The translations under genes and the position numbers were made by a program. From Buddleja alternifolia (taxonomy: Eukaryota; Streptophyta; Magnoliopsida; Lamiales; Scrophulariaceae), in assembly GCA_019426215.1 (NCBI GenBank), contig CM033392.1, forward strand, positions 54,425,149-54,489,148: a stretch of DNA of 64,000 nucleotides, given 5' to 3'. This document shows, piece by piece, positions 11,690 to 25,110 of this stretch (within the stretch, counting starts at the first letter, position 1; the number at the start of each line of letters is the position of its first letter). The notes below the pieces were generated by a model. It was not told the origin of the DNA, searched no databases, and saw nothing but the letters and a program-made list of their open reading frames with translations.

Positions 11690-14600
11690 ATGATGTCAAA
11701 ACCTTAACTTTTATAACTCTTTTATAGATTAAGAGTACAAAGAAAAGCCCAAAATAATCATAAGTTAGCGTTTGGAAAGTTAGCTAATGTTAGACTAGTC
11801 TGAACAAATTATTTCAACGATAAATCATTCATTTATTCATATGAAAGATAAGCATACATGATTTATACTGAAAGTAAATATTTAAAGCGACAACAGAAAT
11901 ATATAAAACAGTATAAGTAATCATCTTTTCTGTGGTTTCTTATTTGCCTTTTCTTGGCAGATTTCATTCGCTAGGTCCTGGAGAAGTCTATCAACGTCTA
12001 TCATAGTTGTATGTTGAACTTTATCATAATCGTGCCTTCTTTGTCTAGCGCTTTCATTCGGTTCCAACAATCTTTCCACCCAATCCCTTGGAGGGATTCT
12101 AAGTTCACGAGTCAAGTCATGATAAATGTCTTGTCTTCGACTGTTGATGGATTTCCAATTCATAGGCCTTCTAAAAGGTCCGGCGTATGGATGAAAACCC
12201 ATACTCTCTAAGAATTCAACGTCTAAGTCCGGAAGCAAGTGCCTGCCTTGATAGTATCTTGGCTTTCACTTCTTAGTAAGCATTTTCTTTATGCTCACTA
12301 TTTCTTCGAACATGGAGCGCCAATGCTTGTTCTCTGTTTTAGAGATGAGCTCCTTTAAGGTTTTTCTTTTTGCTTGGGACTTTTCTTCCCCCTTCTTGAC
12401 ATCATCAAGAGAAGTTTTCAACTCAGCAATGTCTTTGCGCAATAGCCTAACTTCATCAACAAGTAGAGCGACTTGTTGAGCGATACTCTGTGCAACTGAA
12501 TTGGAAGAATTGTGCCTTTCAGTATTGGCTGAAGCGTTCCGGGCTAAATTATGATTGAACTCTTCGGAAAGGGTAGTGATCAGTGGTGATATGCTATTCA
12601 TGATTGCGATGGTCCTGTTTGTAGCAGCATTTGCAATATCATGACTTCTAGTATCAGAGACTAACTTGATATGTATATCATCATTTTCAAGTATTTTTAG
12701 CAGGAAACCTCGATGGTATTGAGCGAGTTCCTAACAGCTCTTCTAAAGTCTCGAGTCTCTTGATCACTTTTCGAATCTGAGTCCGATGAAGAAGGACGTT
12801 CAGGAGACGGAATGAGTCAGTATGAGCTAGAAATTGCAGCCTTGCCTTTGGTTTTATCTCTGATAAACGTCTCTTTAGGCTCTTCGGCAATTTCAGTATG
12901 AATTTTTTCTATCGCTGAGGCAAGAGATTGAGTCGCTTCCTCAATCTGATCAACATGTTCAAGAATGGGAACCTCGACTACTGGAACTCTAGGGGCAACT
13001 TCAGTTTGCATATCAGTGTCTGTGGCTTGAGCGACTTCCATAGCAGAAGTTTGTTCCACTTCCATTTCAACAATTTCAATCTGGGGAGAAGGATTTGCAA
13101 CGACAATGACCCAGAGAGGGCCAATCGCTTCCATAACATGCCTTGGACTTAGGATGTTGGTCTGCGGAATATGGAATATAGCGTCTTCGCGCTCTTCGGT
13201 GCTGAGTGCAAATTGCACATGCTCTGGAAGATCAACTCCTGAAATATAGGAATTGTAGAAGTCCAAAATAAATGGCATTACCGCTTGGGTAGCTTCTTGG
13301 TCCACTGGCCTAATTTGCGAGATCATCTTGGCCATTTAGATATTCTGCTCACACATTAGGACAGGGTGAAGATTATAGCCTCTGAATGGATTCAGGCTAA
13401 AATATTCAGCGAATGAGATGTCCAGCGATTGTGCATTTTCTACAATTGCTCTCTTGTCTTTGTAGAATTCTTCAAACTCAGCATGGTCATTGTCCAACCG
13501 CAAATTGTACATCCTCTAGCAGATCAACTCCTGAAATATAGGCCGCTTGCTGGTGGAAACATCTTCATTTAGGTCCAGAGAGATATGCTGTACAAAATCT
13601 TGAGTTGGGTGATATATGTAGCGTCCTCTCTGAGCAATTAGGCTTAGATGCTGGCGAATATAGTGTTCTATCGATTGCCGGTAATAAGGCAAGTCACTGA
13701 TATTCCCCACCAGATTCTGGCGCTGCTCGAGTAGGAACACAGCAAAACCTTTTCTTCTGTATTCTACTCCGAATTGAAATAAGAAGGGATACCTCACTAG
13801 TTCTTCTAGCGTGTAGAAATTCAAAACGAACTCTTCAGCCCATCTAGCGGTATCCATCATCCATCTTCTGCCAAGCTTATCAGCCTTTTTCTTATCTGCT
13901 CTGGCAGCAAGATACTTCTTGAATCGCTCGACCTCTTCATCATAATCATCAGCCCATACCCTTGCTAGGTACTCGAGGGCTTCATCTTCTATCCATGCGT
14001 TAATAGGATTAGGATGCTCAGCGATAACTAGTCCTTTACATTTCCATAACTTGAGTGGCTTTGGAGATAGAGCGTTCTAAGGAGAATGAATAACTTTGGG
14101 ATCGGCGGAGTATCCAATCTTGTTAAGGATTTCTTCATCAGGGTTCTTTGACCAATCACCCATGTGGGGATTTTTGATGACGATCTTGTTTTGGCGCAAA
14201 GGGTAGAAGGATTCTGCTGAATGACAAGTGAAGTTGAAACATTTTTCATCAAATTCTGTCATGTTGAACGCTGGTCGCCGAATGTATTCTAACCGGGATT
14301 GCAGACGCTCAAGAGTGTAAAGACCAAGATCAGTGAATCTTTCAAAGAATCCAAATTTGTTAGAATTGGATATTTTCGGGCCGTGGAGAGTATCTTGAAA
14401 ATTGATCTCCATGTCAACCAAAGTTCGGGTCTCATTTTCTATGGCTGCGTAGTAATATTCAACATTCGTAGTATAGCCACGAGGAAAGAAATCAATGACA
14501 CGAGGAAGAGGTCCTGTTGGAGTAGGAACAATGGCAATCGCTTCTGTCAGGATAGGGGCCACTTCTATCGACCGCTCAGCATTAATAGTGTCTTCATGAG

Positions 14601-14729
14601 ATGTAGATATTTCAGTGTCAGGAAGATCTTGAGCAACTTCTTTTGCGATATCTAGAACAGTTGCCATTTCAACGTCCACTTCAACATTGACCTTGGGAGG
14701 AGGTGCATCAGCGTCAGGCATACTTTGAG

Positions 14730-14808
14730 CTGATACATGTAACCGTTTGAGAAAAGCAAGCAAAATTTCCACAAAGTAGAAATAGACATAAAAGACTATA
14801 ACGCTAAC
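14730..14808 (-). other. Candidate 79-bp intron in the accessory gene
   Basis: On the minus strand, GTTAGCG follows ...CCTCCTCAGG, and TGTATCAG precedes CTCAAAGTATG. The frame is maintained across the gap (phase 1). Confidence 0.5.
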
Positions 14809-14991
14809 CCTGAGGAGGTTCATCGACTGTTTCAGTCGCTTGATCTGTTTCAACAGATGGTACTTGATCCTCAGGCTCCGGGACTTCTTCAGGATCTAAA
14901 TCGAGGAAAAAAGTAAGGGAATCAGCACGAATGGGAATACGCAATTTCGCAAAAGTGTTAAGAACAGTCTAGATATTTTCTTCACACTCGG

Positions 14992-15072
14992 CTGAAAGAA
15001 TTTTATCCTAGCGTTAGAGACGAGAAACTAACGAGGAAAGGATATAATACTTTGTTTACCACAAGTACTTAC
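14992..15072 (-). other. Candidate 81-bp intron in the accessory gene
   Basis: On the minus strand a consensus donor, CCAGA|GTAAGTACTTG, is followed by the acceptor ATTCTTTCAG|CCGAG. Reading continues in phase, apart from one TAG that looks like a decayed CAG. Confidence 0.55.
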
Positions 15073-16410
15073 TCTGGACATGAGAAAGCCTTTCAGATGG
15101 AGTAGTGGCTTTAGGCTCTGAGCAGGTTTCAAGAATAACGTCAGAAAAAAGAGGAACAACACTCGCTGGCTCTTTAAGCGCTAGCTCGACTGGAGCGCTT
15201 GTTGATGCAGCTGGAATGGATAAAGGAGTACGTCTGCGAGCTATCGGTACTTCTTCTTCTACAGTGAAGATAAACACTGGAGGGGGAGAGGGCGATTTGG
15301 GAGAAAGAGAAGGAGATTTTTGTTTCTTCTTTGGCTTCGGCTTCTTCTTCTGCTTCTTTGCTGGCTTAGCTAGCTCAGTGACTTTAACAATGATTTTTCG
15401 TTTCGGTCGCTTAATAGCCATTTTCGCTTCCGAAGAAAATGATGATGAAGACGAAGACGCTTGCTCTTCATCATCGCTGCGAACAATATCTTCCACAAGG
15501 AATCGCTCACGCTCTTCCTTGGGAACCGATGATCCACCAACTCACCGATCATCTTTTTTCCGTAGAATTTAAGCGTTGGGAATTTCTTTCCAGCGGTGTT
15601 GCAAAATCGCTAGCGCTTAAAATTAATCTTAAAATAATCCCATAAGGCTTGGGATTCACCGACTCAGCCATCTCTGCCTTAAAGCGATTAAAAACGTAAA
15701 GCAACCAATTGATTTTCAACTTGGTCAGAATGGTTACCATCATCTTATACTGAATGTTGGAGATCTTATCAAAACTTCCTTTCCTACATTCGATCATCTT
15801 CGAGCATATGTCAGGCAGAATGACATATTCGCCCTTCATGTCATTCTTTTTGAAGTTCGGTTCATACGCAACTTCAATTTTATCTTTCTTGATCAGTGCC
15901 CAGACCTTGGTGGCATCACCAAGAGTGACGTCTTCAACTTCTCCACCATCATTGGGCAGATGTAGTAAAGAAGATAAAAGTTAAGGAGTTAGAACAAAGG
16001 TCTCTCGGGCAAACAGAAAGGCGCAGGAAATGGAGTTTCCATTATCAGAAATTTTGGCATTCTTGAAGAGGAAAAAGGTCTCTTCCTCATAGATGTTTGA
16101 ATGGGAGGTAATCATTTCGCGTAAACCAGATTCTTGGACAAGAGAAAGAACAATCCTAAGAGGAAAGTTCTGGTTATCAAAAAGGTAGTCCCAGTTCATA
16201 AGAAATCCAGCATTAACAGTGACTGATTTATGAGATTTGAAAGATTTTCCGGTGGTTAATTTGGATGATTTTGAATATTTTGGTGGCGCCATTGATGAAG
16301 GTTTGAAGCTTTGTGAAAGAGTTTAAAACGAGAGCCTTTTTGCATTGAGAGAGAGAGTTTTTACAGCAAGAGAATTTGAGAGTGATAAAAATTTTTTTTA
16401 AGAACATGGA

Positions 16411-16422
16411 AGGTTTAAATAG
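16411..16422 (-). promoter_or_regulatory. TATA-like box upstream of the accessory gene
   Basis: The minus strand reads CTATTTAAACCT about 120 bases before ATG 16292, followed by a pyrimidine-rich leader-like stretch with CTCTCTCTC. It is independent of the LTR promoter. Confidence 0.4.
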
Positions 16423-17021
16423 AGGCAAAAAGTAACTCCTCAATAGCTTAGATGGATGCCACGTATCCAGAAATTAATGTTGGAAATAACAAAAATTGAA
16501 TTTGAGCCGTTTGGTCATAAAGTTGGATTTAAAAAGGTGCGGTAAAATAGGTTAACTGCTGAAAAATATAAACTATGGGGTCCGCAGTTACTTTTCAAAA
16601 ACATTTGAAATTTTGAAAATGTTCGGCGTGAGTTACACGCGCCTAATGGTACACTGACACGTACCCAGACAAGCGCAGTTACTAAACCGCCTATTTATAG
16701 GAATCATTGACTGTCAGTTTGATTTGATAGGAGTGCGTGGGCAGTTGTCAAATCTTATCTTTTGGACTTATCCACACGCTACCTTTTTAGCGATGAAAAC
16801 AATGCATGAATTTCAGAAAAAAGTTACTTAGCGTTTAAGTGGGAATATTCTTAATGCTGGAGTCTTTAATAATGTTCAATCGCTCTGAAAAGACTTTTTC
16901 TTTCAATTTTATTAGAGATTGATTTTGTCATGCATAATAGATAAGCGCTACTGATCAATGCACAGGATTTTGAAAGTTATTTTTGATCATAGACGCTTAT
17001 TGATTTGAATAAGTACAATTT

Positions 17022-17040
17022 TAAAGTTCCCCCTAAAATT
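17022..17040 (-). promoter_or_regulatory. Extra polypurine-tract-like site after pol
   Basis: The minus strand reads TTTTAGGGGGAACTTTAA, close to the real tract at 11675. Sireviruses are known for multiple polypurine tracts upstream of the 3' LTR. Confidence 0.4.
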
Positions 17041-17134
17041 GATAACTCTGTTCAATTTTGAAATCGCTTGAGACATTATAATAAAGTGGATTTCCCCTAA
17101 ATTATATGCCTATAAAGGATATGATGTTTTATGA

Positions 17135-20100
17135 TTAAGCGTTTAAATCAATCATACCTAGTTCACTTATCAAAGTGAGAAAGCGTTGTTTGTTGAGCAC
17201 TTTGGTGAAGATATCTGTCAATTGTTTGTCAGTGCCAATGAAATGCATGGAGATATCTTTCTTTTGAACATGGTCATGCAAGAAATGGTAGCGAATGTCA
17301 ATGTGTTTAGTTCTAGAATGAAAGACTGGATTTTGGGCCATAGCTAAAGCGCTTTGGTTATCACAATGGATTGGGGTAGGACCTAAGATTGTTCCATAAT
17401 CTCTAAGTTGTTGCCTCATCCAAAGGATTTGTGCACAACAGCTCTCAGCGGCTACATACTCTGCTTCAGCTATAGAAGTCACTATGGATTATTGTTTGTT
17501 ACTATACCACGAAACTAGTCTATTACCTAGAAATTGACATGTACCACTAGTACTCTTTCTATCAATTTTGCATCCTGCAAAATCTGCGTCTGAATAATCA
17601 ATTAGTTCAAAAGGAGAGTCCCTTGGATACCATAAGCCCACATTTTGTGTGCCTTTTAGGTATTTAAGGATTCTCTCGGTAGCATTTAAGTGTGATTCGT
17701 CTTTATCTAACTTAACGTTTGGCTCATTGGAATTTTTGAATATGATGCATTTTCCATACCAAATTTCTTAATCATATCTCTTGTATATTTAGCTTGGTTT
17801 ATAAATATGCCATTAGGGAGTTGTTTAAATTGTAATTCTAAGAAGAAAGTTAATTCACCCATCATACTCATTTCAAATTGATCTTGCATCATTTTCGAAA
17901 ATTTCTCACACAATTGCTTATTAATAGAACCAAATATAATATCATCAACATAAATTTGGACTAAGAGAATATCTTCATTATGGGTAATTTTAAATAACGT
18001 TGTATCAACACTGCCTTTTGAAAAGCCTTTACCTATAAGGAAGATAGGGAGAGTGTCATACCTTGCTCTTGGTGCTTGTTTAAGGCCATAGAGCGCCTTA
18101 TCCAATTTATAGACTACTTTTCCCATGGTTGTTGATGAATCCTGGTGGTTGCTCCACATAAAATTCTTCTTGGAGTTTACCATTCAGGAAAGCACTATTC
18201 ATGTCCATTTGGTACACTGTGAACTTGTTGAATGCGGCTAACGCTAGGAACATCCGAATCGCTTCAAGTCGGGCTACTGGGGCATACGTCTCATCAAAAT
18301 CAATACCCTCTTCTTGACAATAACCCTGAGCGACTAATCTGGCTTTGTTTCTTATAACAATTCCATCTTCATCCATCTTGTTCCTGAATACCCATCTAGT
18401 TCCAATAACTTCTTGGTGAGTTGGTCTTGGTACTAGCGTCCAAACCTTGCTTCTCTCAAATTGGTTAAGCTCTTCTTGCATCGCTTATACCCAACTTGAA
18501 TCACTGAGTGCTTCATCCACTTTCTTTGGTTCCATTTGAGATAGGAAGCTTGCGAACATGGCCTCATTGATTGTTGCGGACCTAGTTCTAACAGGTGCTT
18601 CAATATCTCCAATCACTAGCTCTGGTGGATGGTCTCTAAGCCATTTACGATCTGGTTGGAATGGGTTGAGAGACTCTTGATCATCAATTGCTTGACCCTC
18701 ATTTGTCTCTTGCGCAGTCACTACATCATTCACAGTTCCAATTTGCTCTTGATGATCATTCTCTTCATGATCATCAACATTTCTGACAATATCACCATTT
18801 GTAACCTCACGAGTAACCTTAGGATTGGGCACAAAGATCTCACTATCCTCATCATCATCGCTATCATCACCAAGATTGATTTGTGACACTTGTTGGGCAA
18901 GATCTTCAATTCCTACATCATTAGGATTAACCTTACTCGGTTCTTGGTTAGCATCAACAAACACAACATGAATGGATTCATCAACCTTCGATTTGATCTT
19001 ATTTAGGATGCGAAAACTCTTTCCATTCTTGGCATAGCCTAGAAAAATTCCCTCATCCGCTTTAGTATCAAATGTCCTTAGATTTTGGGATCCATTGTTA
19101 TGAATCAAACATTTTGAACCAAATACATGAAAATATGAAATGTTAGGCTTACGTCCCTTCCACAACTCATATGGAGTATTCTCATGTTGATTGTTGATCA
19201 TACACAGGTTCTGAGTGTAGCAAGCGGTATTGATAGCTTCGGCCCAAAACCTTTGACGCAACTTAGACTCTGCAAGCATTGTCCTAGCGGTTTCTTTAAG
19301 CGTTCTGTTTTGTCGCTCGGCAACTCCATTCTATTGAGGTGTTCTAGGGGCAGAATACTCATGAAGTATTCCAAAATCTTTACAAAACTTCTCAACAAAT
19401 TGGTTAGTAAATTCAGTTCCTCTATCGCTTCTAATTCTCGTCACCTTTAGATCTTTTGAAATTTGTAATTGACGGACTAGCGCTGTGAGCTTGACACTAG
19501 TTTCATCTTTGGTCACTAGAAATTCTATCCATGTGTAACGTGAGAAATCATCAACTATCACTAGCAAAAACTTTTTACCACTAACACTCATGATTTGAAT
19601 AGGACCAAACAAATCTAAATGCAACAGTTCAAGAATTCTAGAAGTAGATAGGCATGATTTCTTCTTAAAAAATGATTTAACTTGTTTACCCATTTGACAT
19701 GCATCACATAAGCAAATTTTCTGAAAGGAACCTTTAGGTAATCCCTCTACTAGATTCAGGGATATTAACCGAGAAATTACCTTAAAGTTGAGGTGTTTCA
19801 TTTTTCTATGCCATAACTAACCCAATTCATTTTAACTCTTAGCAGCAAAGCATGTGGGGTTGTTATCAATTGTGGAATCCCAATCTACTAAATACACATT
19901 TTTTGTTTTTTTTCCTTCTTAATTTAGTAGACTTAGTCTTAGCATAGTTAACATAGAAACAGTCACTTGAAAATTTGACTTGAAAGCCTTTCTCACAAAA
20001 TTGACTAATGCTTAACAAATTATGCTTAAGACCCTCAACATAATATACATCACTAATCATGATGTTCCTCCTATGCATGATACCTATACCTTTGGTTTTT

Positions 20101-20246
20101 CCTTTGGACTTATCACCGAATATAACTTGAGGACCATTGGTTGCACGATAGTTGACCAAGAGATCTTTTGAGCCAGTCATGTGCCTTGATAACCCACTAT
20201 CAATGTACCAAACTGAAATATCAGTGTTGGCTCTAGGTGCCTGCAT
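17135..20246 (-). pseudogene. Sirevirus pol (protease, integrase, RT, RNase H)
   Basis: Minus-strand blocks in order. Protease with WYIDSGLSRHMTG (20246 block, D-S-G kept). Integrase zinc-binding CDACQMGK, core RSDRGTEF and catalytic Glu in NGVAERQNR (19801-19280; a stop lies just before NGVAER). Connection domain with an acidic hinge (to 18485). RT (18481-17707) with [16 protein letters not shown] and the catalytic IYVDDI. RNase H ending EAEYVAAESCCAQ...HIDIRYHFLHDHV (17482-17135). This would polyprotein-process, copy and integrate the element. At least two stops and two frameshifts are present, so it is dead as it stands. The catalytic residues I can see are unchanged. Confidence 0.9.
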
Positions 20247-20499
20247 TTAAAGGGTAGTTCTAATTCTTCTTAAGTACCCATTTTGTCTTGGGTCCTTCAA
20301 TGTTAGTTACTTTTGTTTGAATTAAAGCTTTTGGAACCCATATTTGCCTTGTCTTTATTACGGGAAGATTGATCTTCTTGGGTTTTGGTTTGTGTTGTGT
20401 GTGCTTTTTAGGTGTATAGTAATACCCTCGATTATAATAGTAATCATAGTCATAGTCATAATCATAATCATAATTATCATAGTATCAATAATATGATCT

Positions 20500-22491
20500 A
20501 GATCTTTAAGGATATTGACGCTGGTATTTTCTCGGCACTGGCTTAGGAGTCGCTTTTGGCGATTGACGCTTAGCGTTTGATTCACTTGTACATGGTTTAT
20601 CGTTAGCCTTTTGAGCGTTTGGATGAACCTTCTTCTGTGAATCATTCACTTTCGTCTTCTCCTTATTGCCTGAGTTGGTATTGACCTTCTCATTTGGCCT
20701 CTTACCATTGTCCTTGGGTTCATTCAGCGTTTGACTGTTTGAATTCTTCTCAACAAAGAATATACCTTTTCCTTTGTTGGTTGCCGTAACCTTAGACACT
20801 TTTGATTTTTGACCAAATTTATTACAACCTAAACCGGTCTTTTCACCAAAAAGTCTGGTAACTTCAGTCACATTATCTACGTTTCTTGATGCTTTAGATA
20901 ATGATGAGACAAGCTGCTCTGATTTGGCAAGTCTAGCGATCAGTTCAGCTTCTCTCTTGACTATTATATCAATATCACTTTTTAATTGAGTATTTTCACT
21001 CTCAAGCGATTGATTCTTCTCAATGCATTGTTGCTGAACTTGCAACCCTGCTTTGTGTGTCATTTTATCACTTGTGAGCGATGAAATAATATCGAAGTGA
21101 TTTTGATATATTTTGGCGGCATCTTGACAATCTTTGTAATACTCAGTTACTTTGTCAAGTAATTCACCATAAGAAAGAGGATGAGATAATTCAGTGTTTA
21201 CCTTAGATAGCGAGTCATCAGAAGCTTCTTCATCTCTTGCCATAAGACAAATTAACGCTGAGTCACTTGTTGGCTCATCATCACTGCTTTCATCTGATGA
21301 TTCCAAATCCTCTTCAGGTGCGGAGAATGGTTCAGATCCCGCTAGCAAACCTTGTTGGCGAAGTTTGCTCCTGAATTGGTTTCTATTCGCATAATCTTGC
21401 CTTGTGGGCTTAGATACATTCGGATAAGGACAATTTACCTGGTAGTGCCCTGGTTTCCTGCAATTGTAACACAAATTAGTTTTCATTTTCAGTTCAGTAG
21501 TTAATCACTTGGAAATTATTGGCATTGAAACATTCTGTACTGGAGACGGAGGCGCTTGGTATTGAACCGGCGTTGGATGCTAAGAAGCAGAATACACTGG
21601 AGCTTGATACTGCGGCGCTGGTGCAGGGGGAGGGGTTTGAAATGATGTCTGTCCACTAGAGTTTCTCTTTTCATATCTTAGGAATTTTTTGAATTTCTTA
21701 ACTAATAATGCCATTTCCTTTTCCTCATTCGATTCTGTCGCTTTCACCTCAATGACTGACTTTCCCTTATTTTTAGTAGTAGCTATTAGGGCTCCTGATT
21801 CAATCGCTGATGTAGAAGTCATTGTGTTGCTGACATCTCCCAGTTCAAATTCAAATGCCTTTAACTCTTAAAATACATGTTCTGGAGTTAGAGTTTCCAA
21901 TACTTGTGATTCTCTCATTGCAACCGTTTTAATCAAATATTTGCTTAGAAGACTCCTGAATATCTTGTTGACCATTTCTTTGTTAGTCAACTCCTTGTCC
22001 AGTGAAGCTAACTCTGTAATGAGCATAGTGAATCTTGCGTCCAATTGTTTTAGCGTCTCGTTGTTCTACATCTTAAAATGCTCAAATCTTTGCATGGCTA
22101 TGGAGAGCTTGTTCTCCTTCATTTGTGCTGAACCTTCACATACGATAGCCAACTTATCCTATATTTCTTTTGATGTCTTACATTGCTTAATCTTGTTGAA
22201 CAATGCATCATTGTCTCCTAATGCTGAGTATAGTGCACTTCGTCCAACATTATCTAGATTTGCTCTTTTCCGATCTTATGACGTCCATTCTATCTTGGGC
22301 TTCACGACATAACCATCTGGATTAGCCTCAGTCGCTCCAGGGGCTCGAGTTACAACTTTCATGATCTGAATGGGGCCATCAGTAATTACATCACATATCT
22401 CATTATCACATGAACATAGATATGCAAATGCTCTAAGTTTTCATGAATCATAGTTTGATTCAACCAGCTTAGGCATCTTGTTGAAAGACAT
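20500..22491 (-). pseudogene. Sirevirus gag
   Basis: It starts at ATG 22491 (MSFNKMPKLVESNYDS), about 100 bases after the primer site. The N-terminal gag domain (22491-21880) is broken by several TGG-to-TGA/TAG-type stops. The intact part (21486-20506) opens with the zinc knuckle CYNCRKPGHYQVNCPY (C-x2-C-x4-H-x4-C), which packages the RNA. It continues with an acidic region, a coiled coil (SLESENTQLKSDIDIIVKRE) and a basic Lys/Pro-rich end. This is a longer-than-usual gag, as in Sireviruses. It reads on towards the protease block through a Tyr/Asp-rich low-complexity stretch around 20400-20500. Confidence 0.85.
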
Positions 22492-22590
22492 AATATGAGA
22501 TTTTAAAAGAAGAAATAAAGTGACTAAGTTTAGAAAAATGGATCTGAATAAGCAGTTACGCTCGGAAACGCTTAGGTTTCTACTTCAACC

Positions 22591-22602
22591 ACTCTGATAC
22601 CA
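22591..22602 (-). promoter_or_regulatory. tRNA-Met primer-binding site of the Sirevirus
   Basis: The minus strand reads TGGTATCAGAGT, two bases after the 5' LTR. This is complementary to initiator tRNA-Met except for the last base. Confidence 0.85.
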
Positions 22603-22604
22603 CT

Positions 22605-24107
22605 TGGTGGTCCCAAGTGGCATACGAAAGGGTCTAGTAGGGGGGGTTGAATAGACTCTGAAGTCTTTTTCGACTTCAAAGATTTTGTAACACTTTTAAA
22701 GATTTAAACACTTAGAGTGCTGAGCTCTTAGGTCAGGCGCTTCAGTAAAGATAACTTAGACTTAGTGATTTTAGCAATTTACCAAAGTAGGGTAACGCTT
22801 AGATCGCTTAATCAGGGTTAGTATAGCGGAAATGATTTTTAAAGATTTAGCATTTGTTTTGGTCAAATAGTCTCTTAACCTTTTTACTTATCTTTTTCAG
22901 GTTAAATGGTAAAATATAAAGTAGGATAATGAAACAGTAAATGACAGTAAATAACACAAGAATTTATAAGGTTCACTGGATGGTGTAATCCCAGCTACGT
23001 CCTTCTTCTTCTTAAACACTTGGAGGAATTTCACTAAGTTGATAATCAAAAGATCTCACAGAGGCTTCTACAAAGTAGAGGAAGGGCTGATGATCTTGGG
23101 CTCCTTGATCACACAGACTTCAACACCAATGAAGATCTTCACCAACAAGCTTCTCTCACTCAGAAATATTGCTTGTAGAGTCAACTTCTTCTTCACACAG
23201 ATAGATGAGGTTGAGGGTTTTTGATCACGGGTTTGTTTAATTTTAGGAAGTTCAAACAACTTATGATATCTCAATAATAATGTATAGTTCTTCTTTGAAG
23301 ATGTTAGAGATATCTGTGACTATCTGGAATGTATGTAAAAAGCTTGGAAGAATTTTGGTTATGGAGTTTCTAAGCTTTTTCTTGAGAGAGAATTTCAACA
23401 AAGTTTTGACTTTCTTATGTATGTACGTATTATTTTAGGGTTTGCTGAGGTAAGGTATTTATAGGCAATTTCTTGGGATTTGTCCATTGGACACGTGTAG
23501 GAGCGTGCCTCTCACGTGCAAGTGAGTCATATCTGACATTCCTGAAATCCTGCTGCACTGATTTGATGTGATAGGTTCAAACTCTGAAATTCTGACAGTC
23601 TAAGACAATAGGTAGCTTGCTTCGTATACAATCTGTCCTTATCACATTTAATGCTCTCATCAAGCATTTAATGCATTTGAATTTATTTCCTGTTGGAAAT
23701 AAATGCCCGTTAAATGATTGCATTTAAGTCCTTAGTGACTTTCGAATTTATTTTAGGTGAATTTGATCTTCTTGATCGACTGATTACTCTGATTGCTTGA
23801 TTCATAAGCCCTGAAATAGTCCATAACAATTGGCAGTCGCTTAAGACAAAATCTTCATCTTCGCTTGTCTTCAGACGCTGATCTTCAACTTCATCTCTAA
23901 TAGACTCACCTAGAATTCTACTAGCGATTTAGTATCCAATACTTAGTCTAAGGTCTACAAAGATAAAAATTACAAGCATAATAAAGTTACAACCTTTCAA
24001 ATGCTTATACAGATGTTCTATGAAAATATAAGCTTACATTCTTTTGGGGTCTAACATAAAATCCTATCGTGTCATCATCAAAACATCTAACATGAAATTT
24101 CCTAACA
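22605..24107 (-). repeat. 5' LTR of the Sirevirus
   Basis: Second LTR copy, 1503 bp. TATAAATA is the complement of 23456-23463. It is followed on the plus strand by the TSD copy TGATA (24108-24112). Confidence 0.88.
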
Positions 24108-25110
24108 TGATAGATATGCAATTGATTCCAAAAGAAGAAATTCTGGAGGAATTAATTAGGCTTTCAGAAGAAGTAGCGGTTACTATGAAATGGATCCGTA
24201 TCGGAACTATTGAAGTTGTAATTAAAGCCACTTTTAAAGAAAGAGTTGATTCTCCATTATATTTATCTATAATGGATAAGGGAATCAATAACTTAAGACA
24301 TGGTTGTCTTGGTACAATGGTAGGAAATTTATATGCAGGTAAACTTACGTTTGATATTCATCCCAGAATTGCATATAACCTAGCCGGGTAAGATTTCAGT
24401 CGAGTCATAACCCTTCATCAAGATTTCAAAAGAAATGATCTTATGAAAGAAGGGAATAGAACATATTCTATAACTTATAGAATTGCATATACATTTTCCA
24501 ATACACATCATTCTAATTTGTTTATAAGGAAAGAGTATATTGAAATTCCAAGAATTTTCAAGGAATTTGCTGAAGTAATGGCACCTGATCCAATTCAAAT
24601 ACCAAGAATTGGAAGGGTTGATATTTTAATCCGAGACCATCCAGTTCTAGATCGATCACTTAGCTCTAGAACAGATTTTAATAATAGGATGTCCTTTTCG
24701 GAATAAAGGATTAGGAATTTAAAAGGAAAAGAATTAATTGAAGATTTAACTCCTCAAGTTATTAGGGTTAATAATGTAAAAATTAGATGCCTTGAAGGAT
24801 GGAAAGAAGTTCAAGTTATATTTGATATTACAAAGAAAGATAATTACTTTGCTTGTGAAGATTTATATTACTTGCAGCAACCTGTAATTAACAAATATGA
24901 AGGCATGTTAGAAATGGCAGGCCATGAAGTGTTTGTTTCAGGTATTGCAGGACGTGGCCAAGGAATTGTTACCTTGAGATTGAGTTTCCTTGAGGATCAT
25001 AAACCTTGGGGAAGAAAAGAAACAGGTATGGAATTTTGTTTAAATGGTCATCTCATTAAAGTTGAATGACTAAATCAATTTTCTATAACTAATCTCTTGT
25101 GATATAAATT

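Larger units (their letters stand above)
11921..16292 (-). pseudogene. Sirevirus accessory (post-pol) gene, with intron-like gaps
   Basis: A chain of open frames runs from ATG 16292 (MAPPKYSKSSKLTTGK) to the stop at 11921. In order: an N-terminal domain (16292-15550) with FLMNWDYLFDNQNFPL; a Ser/Lys/Pro-rich basic stretch (15496-15056); an acidic stretch; a ~250-residue globular part (14740-13516); another acidic part; a coiled coil (12480-12270, LVDEVRLLRKDIAELKTSL); and a C-terminal piece (12238-11921). The position is that of the Sirevirus env-like ORF, but I see no clear signal peptide or membrane segment. Two gaps behave as introns (14992-15072, 14730-14808). Several stops look like CAG/CAA to TAG/TAA changes. 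No family recognised. Confidence 0.6.
10166..24107 (-). mobile_element. Sirevirus-type Ty1/copia retrotransposon, minus strand
   Basis: LTRs lie at 10166-11674 and 22605-24107, with the tRNA-Met site at 22591-22602 and the polypurine tract at 11675-11689. Reading on the minus strand the order is gag, protease, integrase, RT, RNase H: the Ty1/copia order. A long accessory gene then lies between RNase H and the 3' LTR, as in the SIRE/Maximus (Sirevirus) lineage. Total length is 13.9 kb. Hand comparison of about 225 LTR bases found about 18 differences (~8%), mostly transitions, so it is old. It is inserted in the movement-protein region of the pararetrovirus. Confidence 0.88.
10030..25069 (+). 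pseudogene. Movement protein region, split by the Sirevirus insertion
   Basis: The left part (about 10100-10165) and the right part (24113-25069) are in the same frame, because the insertion plus one TSD is 13,947 bases, a multiple of three. The right part shows the conserved core of caulimovirid movement proteins of the 30K superfamily, which form tubules through plasmodesmata (MKWIRIGTIEVVIKATF, then GNLYAGKLTFDIHPR). In-frame stops occur at 24389-24391 and near 24704. A further conserved-looking block (24720-25069, with GHEVFVSGIAGRGQGIVTL) ends at TGA 25067-25069. Three lesions (insertion and two stops) break it. Confidence 0.8.
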